From positions 496,001 to 560,000 of the forward strand of contig QXCR01000010.1 of NCBI GenBank assembly GCA_004380135.1: a stretch of 64,000 nucleotides of DNA, written 5' to 3'. The stretch comes from Stemphylium vesicarium. Its lineage: Eukaryota; Ascomycota; Dothideomycetes; Pleosporales; Pleosporaceae. Every line of letters starts with the position of its first letter. The stretch's first letter is position 1. Of this stretch, positions 1 to 11,194 are shown piece by piece. The notes beneath the pieces were generated by a model, which saw nothing but the letters and a program-made list of their open reading frames with translations, was not told the origin of the DNA and did no database searches. The translations under genes and the position numbers were made by a program.

Positions 1-1987
1 AGCAAGCCACCGGTAAGCAACTTGGCGTTTACACTGATGTCGGGATGCGTTTGGAGGAACGAAGCAGCCGAAAAGCGACCCAAACGATACAACCCCGTGA
101 AGACTTCATCAAACATAACAGGTAGTCCAGACCAAGCAGATTCATCCTCGGTGGATGATGAGGAAACTCGAGAGCCGTTCGCAAAGTCGTAGCGACGCAC
201 AACACGTACCAGAGTCTGCTGGAAGAGCGGGTCCACAAAGATCATTCCTCCGGCTCCAAGGATGACAGGCTCCATGACCAATGCGCCAAACTTCCTCCCC
301 TGTCTCTTTACTAAATCGTCCAATGTCTTCCTTATGTATGCTTCGTAGTGATGGGGATGACTTCTAGCAGCAAGATCGAAAATGTCGCCTTGGTTCTCGA
401 AATGCTGCGTCGGACCCAGCTCTGATTCCATACCCGCGGGTGGCTCAACGACCCACTGGCCCTTTTTGAGTTTGAAGGTTGGATAGTCGAACCAAAACCC
501 CCGCCCACGGTACCAATCCACCTTTTCATTGAAGACACAAGGCTCAGACGCGTCCATGGCTCCAATCGTGTCTCCATGATAACTACCTTTGAGACCGAGC
601 ACACCGATGGTCTCTTGTGTACTGTCCCAATCGTAGCGCTTGCTTGCTGCTCGGAGTGCCATTTTAATGCCCACTTCAGTCGCTGTGCTTCCATTATCTG
701 TGTAGAATACCTTCTTCAGACGGGGGTTAGATGATTCTTGCAGCATCTTCTCCGCAAGAAATAGAGCTGGCTCGTGTGTGGCGCCGGCGAACATGACGTG
801 GCCATACCTCCCTGCAGCATGGGCTGCTTCTAGTGCGAGTCGGGGATTTCCATGACCGAGCCCCTGTGTCCACCACGATGCCGAGCCATCGAATGCAGGG
901 TACAACAGCGAACGGTCCTCGGGTGTCTCCGGTGCCGCTGTCGATTGCTTAACTTGGAAATAATCGCCATATGCGGAGTCGAAGACCAGTATATCTTCTG
1001 GGCTTTTCAAATGCTTGTGTTGCGTGAATGGATGCCATATGGCTTCGTTTGTCCGCGACGCCATAGTATCCAAATTTCCAAGTCGTTCGCTGTGGCGATC
1101 GAGTAACCTTGTGGCTACTCCTACAACAGACTTCTCGTCGCTCTGAGAGTTGTAGTAGTTCTGCATCATGTCGGTCTCCTCTTTCGTTCCTGCCCCGATG
1201 CCATGCATATTTGGGATCCAGGGTAGTGTGAAAACCGATATGCCCATGTTCTTGAAGTATCCTTCTAAATATTGGGCATTCTCATACTTACTACCATCAT
1301 TGAAACACACGACAGCGTCGAGATCATACCCTCGTAGAATTAGAGACTCGGCGGCAGAGATAGTGGATGCAATGCCACCTAGGCGATGATCTCCTACGAG
1401 CACCGAGGGAAGTCGCAGTGGCCGGAATAGGTCGGCTTGTGGGGTACCTGAAGGTCCTGGGCTGAGCACACCACCAGCTGTTTCGACTATTGCAAGGCCC
1501 ATAGTCTCTTTCTCGAACAAGATCGCGCTCGCTTCCTGCTGCACAGTCTTGAAGACGGTCTGACTAATGAGTTCATCACTAGGCTAGGCTGGTCAATGGC
1601 GGTTTGGCATCACTAAAAGACGCATGATGACTCACGAGAAGGTCTGCACCTCGAGCTGCAACGTGTGGACTGACGGCTTCATCAAACTTGAATAATGTAG
1701 AAACACGTCGGCCGCTGTACTTTTGCACGTAGCTGTCCTGGTCAGCACGTATTACACATAGCTAGTCATAGCCATATATAGCGATTTTCCTACCTATCAT
1801 CCGCTTCATCTGCCGGACCTGTTGATACCGGCTTGATGTACTGTACCCTCCATCTTGTCGTACCCGCCCTCTTGGCAAAGTGAGTACCAAGAAGCGTTGA
1901 AAAAACAGTCTTTCCCACTCCCGTGTTTGCACCATATATCTGCACTGCAATGAGTTTCTTCCACAATCCTCCTGAAACCCTTGCCAT
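1..1987 (-). CDS. bioDA: Bifunctional dethiobiotin synthetase / DAPA aminotransferase, 3' part cut by window edge
   Basis: Catalyses two consecutive biotin steps: KAPA to DAPA (PLP aminotransferase, BioA) and DAPA to dethiobiotin (ATP-dependent BioD). Exons 1794-1987, 1636-1732 and 1-1559, with introns of 61 and 76 nt, give 616 residues before the edge; roughly the last 170 of a normal fusion are missing. The N-terminal BioD domain has the P-loop GANTGVGKT (residues 19-27) and later VETAGGVLSPGPSG. The BioA domain begins near WHPFTQH, continues through QGLGHGNPRLA and GSTATEVGIKMALR to DEVFTGL. The PLP-lysine motif AKLLTGG (Lys610) sits at the very edge. The ATG at 1987 leaves almost no presequence. 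It diverges from bioF. The exact acceptor of intron 2 (1559/1560) is the least certain boundary; the identity is secure. Confidence 0.93.
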
Positions 1988-2453
1988 CTTTCTCTTTCTC
2001 TTGCAATTGGGTCAGGGCGGATTGAGTCGAGTTGTATGCAGGGCTTCGTCGGACAGATCGGAGCTGGCTAGACTAATCAAGTGCGGAGGGGACGCTAGCA
2101 ACTCCTCGGTCAGAAACCAAACCCTAGCCATGCAGGTACAAATTCAATGAGTCAATCGCCGCCTCTCCGCACGTCCGGCGGCACACTCGAGAAAAAAACA
2201 CATATACAAAGTTTTAGCTAATTGATGACGAGGAATTTCGCCGTCAAGCACTAGCCATATGCGTTGACAGCGCGATTTCTGCAGGCGGAAAGCCGCGGCA
2301 AACCCCACGTTCCTGTCCCGCTGCCAGGGACAGATCGCAGCTACCAAGATGTAGCGGCTTAGTGCAACACGTCCGCGTCCGCGTCCCCCAAAAGGTCGAC
2401 AATCACGTTATTGCTACGGGGTCCCATTCGGGTCCATGTGAGTGCGGCGAGAA
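1988..2453. promoter_or_regulatory. Shared divergent promoter of bioDA and bioF
   Basis: These 466 bases lie between the bioDA start (reading left) and the bioF start (reading right) and hold no other convincing gene. The shared layout suggests joint control of consecutive pathway steps. A CGG-N4-CCG inverted motif lies at 2286-2295. No clear TATA box was seen. Confidence 0.6.
2286..2295. promoter_or_regulatory. Candidate zinc-cluster binding site CGG-N4-CCG
   Basis: The sequence reads CGGAAAGCCG and overlaps a CCGCGG palindrome. Inverted CGG triplets are the usual half-sites of Zn2Cys6 factors, and one is encoded 6 kb away. The motif is short, so it could be chance. Confidence 0.25.
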
Positions 2454-3800
2454 ATGGAAAACGATGCAACAACTCGGAAGGGTTTGGAAGAGAGACTACG
2501 CGACCTCCTCGACCGCCGACGCACCAATTCTACTCTACGCAACCTAACCCTACCCAAACCTGGCCAAACGGACTTCTCCTCCAATGATTTTCTCTCGCTA
2601 TCCACATCGCCGCAGCTCAAGGCTCTGTATCTTGAGGAACTTCAAAAAGCACGTCTGTCGCTAGGTAGCGGAGGCTCGCGACTTCTCGACGGCAATTCCG
2701 CCTATGCAGAAGAGCTGGAAAAGGAGATTGCAGCATTTCATGGCTCAGAGGCCGGACTGTTATTCAATAGCGGCTTCGATGCGAATGCGGGCTTCTTCGC
2801 GTCGGTACCGCAACCGGGCGATGTTGTTGTTTACGACGAACTTGTACATGCTAGTGTGCATGACGGGATGAGGCTTTCCAGGGCAGAAAGCACATTACCC
2901 TTTCAACACAACTCCGTAGCCGGACTACGACGAGTTCTGATGCGGCTCCGGCAAAATCATGCCGGCGTGCAACGAGGCACGTCTAACGTCTTCGTTGCGG
3001 TTGAGTCCATCTACAGTATGGATGGCGATGTGGTGCCTTTGCAAGACATGGTAGATGCGGCCGAAGAACTAATGGGTGCCGGGCGAGTCTACATCATTGT
3101 GGATGAAGCGCACTCAACTGGCGTGCTGGGCTCGCAAGGGAGAGGCTTGGTGTGTGATCTCGGTCTCGAAAGGCGCATCTTCGCGCGCTTGCATACTTTT
3201 GGGAAGGCATTAGCTGCAAACGGTGGTAAGTACATGTAAACCTTTTCTTTCTGGGATTGGAGCAAGACGCTGAATAGCAATGCAGCTATCATTTTGGGCT
3301 CAGACACGCTACGACACTACTTGATCAATTACGCCCGGCCCCTCATCTACACAACGTTTCTATCCTACCCCTCGCTTGCTCTTATTCGCTCGTCCTATGC
3401 GCTGCTCCGGTCTGGGCAGAGCGACGCGCTACAGACTCATCTGCACCTACTTACTCAGACCCTCTACACAAAAATCAAAGACCTTCAGGACATCTCTGGT
3501 AGTGCTCGTCGCGCGCTGAAGATTCCAAGTGCATGCCCAAAGTCGCCCATCTTCGCGGTGCAATTGGTGGAGCCAAAAGCGCTTGCCAGTTTTCTGCAAA
3601 GTCGTGGCATGATGGTACGAGCGGTCGTGTCGCCGACTGTGCCAATGGGTACAGAGAGGGTTAGGATATGTCTACATGCCGGTAATACTGCAACGGAGGT
3701 CGAGAAGCTTGTACTAGCACTCCAGGGGTGGTGCGACAGTCAACCGTTGGAAGCACAGCAAAGCGATCGTAGTGATGCTTCAAAGAGAGCCAAGCTCTGA
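2454..3800 (+). CDS. bioF: 8-amino-7-oxononanoate (KAPA) synthase with peroxisomal signal
   Basis: PLP enzyme of the alpha-oxoamine synthase family that condenses pimeloyl-CoA with alanine to KAPA, the first committed biotin step. Exons 2454-3225 and 3286-3800 around a 60-nt intron give 428 residues. Visible are the SSNDFLSL motif near the N terminus, GSGGSRLLDGN, the DEAHSTGVLG motif with the PLP-contacting Asp and His, and TFGKALAANGA with the Schiff-base lysine at 251. The protein ends in Ala-Lys-Leu, a type 1 peroxisomal targeting signal; fungal BioF is known to act in peroxisomes. An in-frame GTG lies 12 nt upstream, but the ATG at 2454 is the natural start. It is divergent from bioDA and convergent with bioB. 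Confidence 0.95.
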
Positions 3801-3992
3801 TAAAAATGCGCTCGCTTTATCAAGGTCTTAAAAAACGATAGCGTGGCTTCCTATGCTCTTCTCTTGATGAATGCGTCAGTTCAGGGTATGGCGGAAAACT
3901 GCGCAACACTGCTCTCTCATTATGACGAATGTTGGAAAATGATGTTATTGTGGGAGTTCTAAGACTGATTCAAATTGACTTGGTACCAACCT

Positions 3993-5272
3993 TCAAGCAA
4001 GAGCTTGTACCGTTGCTTCAGCCTCAGCAGCCGCAACAACAGCCTCGGCCTCATCCTGTCCAGGAAGTTTGCGCTTCTCCCCTATAGTTTCCTCCATCTT
4101 CATTGGCCTTAACCCCCACCTATCAAACATTGCCTTGTCTTCTTCCCACCCATTGCAAGCAGTGGTTAACATCTTCTCACCGGTGAAAACAGCATTAGCA
4201 CCAGCTTGGAAGCACATGATTTGCTTCTCTTCGCGCATGGTATGACGACCAGCAGCAAGTCTAATGATCGTGGTCGGGAGAACAAGTCGTGCAGTGGCAA
4301 TGGTCCTGAGAATAGCGTCGAATGAGATTGCTTGTGTTTCTCCAAGCGGGGTGCCTTTGATGGGCACTAGGGCATTGACTGGGAAAGACTCGGGGTGGGC
4401 TGGCAATGTAGCGACAGTGTGGATGAGACCAACGTGATCGCGAGCCTTTTCTCCCAGCCCAAGGATTCCACCGGTGCAAACGTGGATGCCAGCTTCCTGG
4501 ACGTTCTTGATGGTGTTGAGTCGTTCATCGTATGTGCGTGTCGTGATGACACTTGGGTAGTGCTCTCGACTCGTATCTAGATTGTGGTTGTACGCAGTCA
4601 ATCCAGCATCCTTGAGCTCTTTTGCTTGTGCAGCGTCCACCATGCCCAAGGTCACGCACGCCTCCATACCCATGCCACGCACACCCTTGATCATCTCCTT
4701 GATGTTCTTCAGGTTGGTCTTGCGTCCTCTCATGTCCCTCCATGCAGCCCCCATGCAGAATCTCGAGCTACCATTCTCTTTTGCGACACGTGCAGCTTCC
4801 AGGACTGAATCAACAGAGCTCAGCTTTGTGGCTTTGAGGCCAGTGTCGTATCGCGACGACTGCGCACAGTAGGAACAATCTTCGCTGCAGCCACCAGTTT
4901 TGATGTTGAACAATGTGCACATCTGAATAGCAGCGGGATCATGGAATCGGCGGTGGACGGAGGCCTAGAAGGCGAGTCATGAGTGGGGGGAGGTTGGGAC
5001 ATAGGAGCGGTCCAACATACCGATGCATACGTAAGGTCGAGCAGCGAAGTATTGTAGACTTCGGCAATCTCTTCTTTAGTCCAGTTTGTCCTGGGCGTCT
5101 TTGCATTGCGTGCTTCTTCAAATACTGATGTCCGCAGAGTAGTGGGGCGTATTTGTTGCGTCCCAGGATCTACAGGAGTGTCGAGAACGGTACTAAACGA
5201 GCGGGCGGTATAGTGAACACGACCCAGGCTGGCTTGCAGGCCACCTGCACGAAGAAGCACTCTCTGGGCCAT
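3993..5272 (-). CDS. bioB: Biotin synthase, mitochondrial
   Basis: Radical SAM enzyme that inserts sulfur into dethiobiotin to make biotin. Exons 5021-5272 and 3993-4964 around a 56-nt intron give 407 residues. The 4Fe-4S/SAM motif CSEDCSYC has Cys110, Cys114 and Cys117. The 2Fe-2S ligands appear as the Cys residues in RFCMGAAWRDMRGR, ACVTLGM and HVCTGGILGLGE, and the ligand Arg is in RLAAGRHTM. The first 30 residues are rich in Arg, Ala and Leu with no acidic residue, as in a mitochondrial presequence. An in-frame TTG 36 nt further upstream is not a likely start. The acidic, Ala-rich C-terminal tail (EAEAVVAAAEAEA) is an extension beyond bacterial BioB. Its stop lies 192 bp from the bioF stop. 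Confidence 0.95.
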
Positions 5273-5619
5273 TGTGAAGAATCGTTGAAACTCGAGCAAG
5301 AATGACAACAGACCACGGGCAAGTCAAGACACATGCCTCGACTAGCCGGAAGAGCGGCTCCAGGAACGCGTCGGCGAGTGTGGGTAGATGGGCGTGGGGT
5401 TGTAGCCAATAGGCATCAAGATGATCAAGCGCGGGGTTCCGTGAGCACTAGACGGCTTTACATTTTTGATTCTATACAACTAGCCTCTTCTAGCCGACCT
5501 CGGGAGCGGCTCAGCACCTTGTAGGTACTAAGCACCGCCGAAGCTATCTTTCATCCACCAAACCGCTGAGCAGAGTTCATCGCCACGCACAATATAACCG
5601 TATTATTTAGGTCATCGTT
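5273..5619. other. Intergenic, bioB promoter and 3' flank of the aconitase gene
   Basis: No gene is seen. It must carry the bioB promoter, read leftward, and the end of the aconitase-like transcript. No clear core-promoter element was recognised. Confidence 0.5.
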
Positions 5620-8094
5620 TCAGCTGCCCAGAGTCGTCTGCTTGATGTGATTCAGCGCACTGCCAGCCCTCAACCACTTCAACTGCCCCTCGCTGTAGCT
5701 ATGGTTGAGCGGTGCGATCCACTCCCCTGCGTCCGCGCATATAACATGCATACTGACCTGCTTTCTTGGCCGTAGTTCGCCGCCTTCAACACCTCGTAGC
5801 GTAATGCGATTGCCCAACCGAATGCGCTCGTAGTCGTGCGGCCTCGCAAACGTCAGCGGGAGCATGCCTTGCTTCTTCAGATTTGTTTCGTGGATCCTGG
5901 CAAAAGAACGTGCTATAACCGCAATGCCGCCGAGGAAGCGTGGCTCAAGAGCTGCGTGCTCACGCGATGATCCCTCTCCGTAGTTCCAGTCACCGATGAT
6001 GCACCATCTTATTGCGTGCTGCCGTAGATCCCGTGCCACCTCGTGTATGAGACCGACTTTGTTGGTCACGGGATGGATAGTGTGGCCCAGCATCTGCGGG
6101 TCCGACGGGAGAAATTCATTAGAGGCGGCAAGGAGCATATTGTTGCTGATGTTGTCCAAGTGACCGCGATACTTGTACCAAGGGCCAGCAGGCGATATGT
6201 GGTCCGTCGTGCACTTTCCCTTGATCTTTGCCAAGATCCTTACATCTTCTCCCGAGCCTTTGGACCATGGCTTGAACGGCTCAAGTAGCTGTAGGCGATC
6301 GGACCGGGCATCAATTTTAACAGTCACTCCCTCGGCGTCTTGCACTGGAGCTTGGTAAAGATCCTTTCCGGCTGCGAATGAGTCAGGTAACTCGACACTT
6401 TTTGGCGCCGTAAACCGAAACCTCGCGCTTGACCCGTTGATTGGGAGAGAGTCCGTCTCAACGTTGAAGTCTATCCGCCCCGAGTATGCAAATGCAGTGA
6501 CCATTTCCGGTGATGTTACGAAGGAACAGGTTTCGGGGTTTCCATCATGCCGACCGACAAAGTTACGATTGAAGCTCGATACTACTGTGTTGCGTTCATG
6601 GCCCCTGGCGTCGACATCTGTGCGCTGCCATTGCCCTACACAAGGGCCACATGTAGCACTCATCACAACAGCACCAGCATTGCGTATAATCTGCAGGATG
6701 CCTTCTGATTCTGCAGTTGCGCGAATTTCTTCGCTGCCCGGAGAGACCATGAAAGGTGTCTTGACTTTCGTTAGGCCAGCAGTCCTGGCTTGAGAAATGA
6801 GCTGTGATGTCTTGTACAGGTCCTCGTATGAGCTGTTGGTACAGCTGCCTACCATGGCGTGACTTATTTTAATTGGCCATTCGTTTTTTGTGGCAGCGTC
6901 TTTCAGCTGAGACAGAGGGTGGGAAAGATCAGGTGTGAAGGGCCCATTAATATGTGGCTCCAACGTGTTCAGATCGATCTCAATGGTCTGATCGTAATGA
7001 ATCTCAGAGCCTTCGTCAGCTGTCAACAAAGCGTCACGGTAGCCCTCAGCCAGATCCGCAATATCCGCGCGCTTGGTCGCCGTCAGATATCTGCGCGTAG
7101 CGTCAGAATATGGGAAGATGCACGACGTTGATCCAATTTCGGCCGACATGTTGCACACCGTGGCCATGGCGGTTGCCCCCAAGGACTTCGTTCCTGGACC
7201 AAAGAATTCGATGACTTTCCCTTTACCACCTGTAACCGAAACCATGCCTGCGAGCTTGCATATGATATCTTTAGTCGACGCCCACCTACGCAGGCTGCCT
7301 GTAAGTCGCACGCCCATGACCTCGGGGCTCATGAGCTCCCATGGCATACCTGCCATAGCATCCACCGCATCTGAGCCCCCGACTCCTATGCCCAGCATAC
7401 TCATGCCGCCAGCATTGGGCGTGTGCGAGTCGGTTCCGATCATCAGACCCCCAGGAAAGGCGTACTTTTCGAAGATGGTAGTGTGAATAATTCCTGCTCC
7501 GGGCTTCCACCACCTGCAGTTGTGGAGATACGGAGTCAGTGTATCTGTCTCACATGCACTTCGTACATTCAAAACTTACCCGATGCCGTATTTCTTTGCC
7601 GCACTACTTAGAAAGTCGTACACTTCACGATGCTCTTCTATCCCGCGGATCAAGTCCTCATCAGCGCCATCACGCGATACGACAAGGTGGTCGCTGTGTA
7701 TCGTGGTCGGGATTTGAACTTTTGGGAGACCAGCGCTGATGAACTGTAGCAATGCCATAGTCGCCGTTGCATCATGACATGCGACTCTATCCGGCCGGAG
7801 ATGTAAAAGCGTCTCACCACGCCTGATATCATCGATGGACCAATGGTGTTCTTCTGAAGTGTAGAGGTGGCTGTAAAGTAGTTTCTCGGTCAAGGTCAAC
7901 GGGCGGCGCGAGCCTCGTCTCACAGTCTCGAGCTGGGAAATCTGCCGGTCGTAACCAAGTCGTGTGTCCGGATCGAGAGGGCTGATGCAAACCCGGGGTG
8001 AGATTGTTGATATACTCCTGACGCAACTGTTATGTTTCCGATGCAGCAGACGTCTCCGCATCGGGCCTCTAGATATCAACATTAGCAAAGACAT
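5620..8094 (-). CDS. Aconitase-family paralogue, probably mitochondrial
   Basis: 4Fe-4S hydro-lyase of the aconitase family. Exons 7580-8094 and 5620-7513 around a 66-nt intron give 802 residues, slightly longer than ordinary mitochondrial aconitase. The Arg/Ser-rich N terminus looks like a presequence. Cluster cysteines are Cys396 (GSCTNSSYED), Cys460 and Cys463 (ATCGPCVGQW). Active-site motifs HSDHL (Asp135-His136), GIIH, GTDSHTPN, CNMSAEIG, FNRNFVGR, TTDHIS and GEGSSREHAALEPR are kept. The usual MQDATAQ segment reads CHDATAT (His107), changing a Gln known to touch substrate in bovine aconitase, and GDEN reads GDWN. The ATG at 8094 is the first in frame. It may be a divergent second aconitase or an enzyme with a shifted substrate. 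It lies head-to-tail behind the bioB start. Confidence 0.88.
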
Positions 8095-8542
8095 GGGGAG
8101 GAGAACAGAATGAAGAATCGGCAGTCATTCGAGCCGCGCGCGGAATCAAAACAAATGGTAGATGGTTCCCACCACAGGTATGAGGCTCTAATCCCCATTA
8201 GGAAAAGATCATTGCCGGACTAGGCCGTAGGACTCTGGAGCGCTCCGGACCCGGAACACTCCTTTGATAGTAGCCTAGGTAGACTGACATAAGACTCCAC
8301 CATGGAACTGTCTTCTACTATCATATTTCCATGCCTCTTCTAAAATTGCGCTATGCCCTTCAACGCATGCAACCTAGCCAAGCAAAGTACTTTCGTCTTT
8401 TGCGACACGTTCTGGATAGTGGAGCGCAGTCGTTACTTGGCTCTTCACCAGGCGAGATGGAACCGGACATCTCTACCAATTTGGGAGCACCGCAGTCATA
8501 ACGATGATATGAATGCGCAGCTCAAAGGTGAACAGTAACTTT
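8095..8542. other. Intergenic, upstream of the aconitase-like gene
   Basis: No gene is seen. CCGGAC and TCCGGACCCGGA around 8214-8254 give clustered CGG/CCG triplets that could be zinc-cluster sites for the aconitase promoter, which reads leftward. Confidence 0.4.
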
Positions 8543-11194
8543 TTAGAACGGATTCCACGCTGCGTCATCGCGTAAGAACTCGCTGATGAAGTCTTCGACC
8601 ACTCCCGAATACGATGTATCCTGATTGTAGCTCGGGATCATCTCATGGAAGGTTGAAGTGTCTTGATACCATGTAGCTTCATTAGGCAGTGCCGAGGTAT
8701 TCGCCGTCCTGTTGTCCGACTGTGCTGGAAAGATGGGGTCGGTATGCTGCAAGATGGAGCCGACATGCTCAGCTAGACCGCATCGGATAGTCGGTGAATG
8801 ATCTTTCTGTAGCCGCCTACGCTGGGTTGCTCGATATTCGTCTTCAGTAGCAGCTTCTCGCCTATTCTCTGCGGCAGGATTAAGTTCCCTTAGCAATGCA
8901 TCCATGGCGCGAGTAAAACTCTTCGCGCCCTTTTTGACAGAAGGCCACGATTCACCGCCGATGCTGAGCACTGAATATCGGTGTGCCACGTTAGTATGTG
9001 CTTCACCACCAACCCCTGCGTTGATGTTACGTACGATTTGTGCAAATCCTAAGGTCTCTTATTACCTCCGTTGCGGCGCTAGATTGGCGGACTAGTGCTG
9101 ACGTCCACAAGCAGTATATCATGATTGCTCCAGACGAGAAGACACCTTGAACGTCCCTCCAAGTCGGACAGAAACTTTCCATGTAGTAAAGATCGTTGTA
9201 CGACGTCAATCGATTCGCAGCGCATTGATACTAAGGAATGGCGACAGGTTAGCAAATGATGCCACCATCTTCTTCGAAGGCAGTACTTACGCATAGCAGC
9301 AGCGATTGCTCACTAGGCTGCGAGATAGCTTGAGAAGGTTGATATAAGAGTATCATCGCTGCAAAATATTGGCACATCAACTTGAGCTCATACATCCGGC
9401 ACACTTGTCGAGTTTCCTTGTGTGGGGCATTTAAGACCTTGTCAATGCTGAGAAGTTCATGGCGCCATATCTCAAGCTTGTGCTGGATCTTGTGTTGAGA
9501 CGACTCATGGTCGACAGGCCAAGCATACATGCTGATCTGAGACGGCAAATGATAGAAAAGGAGCTTGATCTCGGAGAAGATGGGATCTAGTTTGAACCGA
9601 TGTATAGTATACGCTAGGTCTCCAGCTAGGGGGAGTCCTGAGAGAACTGAGTGATTTGAGATGCGCGTCATATCTTCGATGATCTCATCCAGGTTGGGGA
9701 GCTCGAGATCGAAGGTTTCATCTCGGATGCCTAGCGGTCGACCTTGAATGACAGCGATAGACCTAGAAGACGTCAATTGCAGGTAAAAAGAACATTCTAA
9801 TGGTACAATATAGCCGGACCGTCTCATCGAGTATACGCATGCTGACAGTATAAAGACACCACTAGTGCCATCAAAACGACATGGGCCAACGTGCCGGCTA
9901 AATGACATATTTGGTGAGCAAGACATACCTGTCGAGATGGTAGACGCTGAAGAAAGTCATCTTGCGTACCAGCACGGCTGGCTTAGAGACACCATCAGTA
10001 GGGCTTGGAGACCGGTGCAATCCAAGATCGATGCAGTGCGCCATGGCGAGGTAGATTAGCGTCCAGATATTGAATTCTGCAGGTCCGACAAGAGAGTGTA
10101 CCGCCATGAGAAGAATTGCCTGTATGCTGGCGAGAGAGGTAATCGAGAAGCAATGGTGGCCTAGAGATAGCGCGACACGGTAGAACTGATCGGGTGCAAA
10201 ATCAAACAGTCGTCGCCGTGTCCTGATCGCTGCTGCCAACGCGAAGACCATGTAGACATGGAAAGTGGCCATGAATACTGATATCGACGTATGCTCCATG
10301 TCGGCTTCTCCATTGTATGTGAAGGTCTCGACTGTACACAGCCAGCCATTATGGCCGATCTCGGTTGTCTCATCGGCATCTACGCAACAATGCAAAGCTT
10401 CCACGGCGCTTGTTAACGAACTAGGAAGCAAGAATGGGTAATCAGAATGAACCTCGCGAAAGTATGTCTCTAGAAGAAGATCACTCTCTTCTCTTGACGG
10501 CAACGTCTTCCTGAGGGTTGTGTAAAGAGACCGTAGAGACTCTTTGGAACAGCGGGCATGCGCGGACGTGTCAGAGGCGCGCGGATTGGAGAAAGCCGGC
10601 TGATATGGAGAGTTGTTTCCCTTGGCAGAGTTTGCTCTCTCAGAGGATGGTACTCCAATAAGTGATGTGAACAACTTCCCAGAAGACGTGCCAAGGTAGC
10701 GGGAGTCGGAATTCAGAGTAAGCAGCCCCAGGTCAAGCGCGACAAAACGAGCTTCGTGGGTGAACGCGTCCGAAGGCGGCTTGTCTGATATGAGCGAAGA
10801 CGGCCGCTTGCCTACAGTCGATGCACGCTCTGGGCTGTCTATATCAGCGTGGGGCATTGGAGTCTCGACAGGGTCCAAAAAGGCAAAATCCACTTGTGGA
10901 CCATCGCGCAAGTCGAAGTCGGGTTTGCATCGTTTTAGATGGTCTTCCAGCCACAAAATGCGTGCTTTTGCGTTTACAGCAAAGTTGCGAGGGATAGAGA
11001 TGGACTTGTTGCGCCCATCGATGTCTATACACGCCTCGTGCGCTTTCTGACAATTGGAGCAGGCCGGGATGCTGCCATCACACTATAGTTTGTCTGTAAG
11101 CACTTTGTGGGGCCAGACGCAACAGAAGAAGGAGTCGCACTTTGATCCTTTTGATCCGGCATCTCCGACATGCAATGCGCACTTTTGAGCTCAT
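8543..11194 (-). CDS. Zn2Cys6 transcription factor with fungal-specific TF domain
   Basis: DNA-binding regulator of the Gal4 class. Five exons (11141-11194, 9929-11082, 9291-9762, 9035-9230, 8543-8970) sum to 767 residues with every phase consistent. The first intron (58 nt) falls inside the zinc cluster; splicing restores Cys9, 12, 19, 26, 29 and 36 in perfect C-x2-C-x6-C-x6-C-x2-C-x6-C spacing, reading RIKRIK then CDGSIPACSNC. A short helical linker (RILWLEDHLKR) follows, then the fungal TF middle-homology region with FSVYHLDRSIAVIQGRPLGI. The fourth intron has a textbook TACTAAC branch site. Lying directly beside the biotin genes and the aconitase paralogue, it could be their local regulator, but its target genes cannot be read from the sequence. 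I do not recognise a characterised orthologue. Confidence 0.88.

Noticed and set aside
2442..2453. Upstream GTG start for bioF
   Set aside because: Eukaryotic initiation normally uses ATG; the ATG at 2454 gives a normal N terminus.
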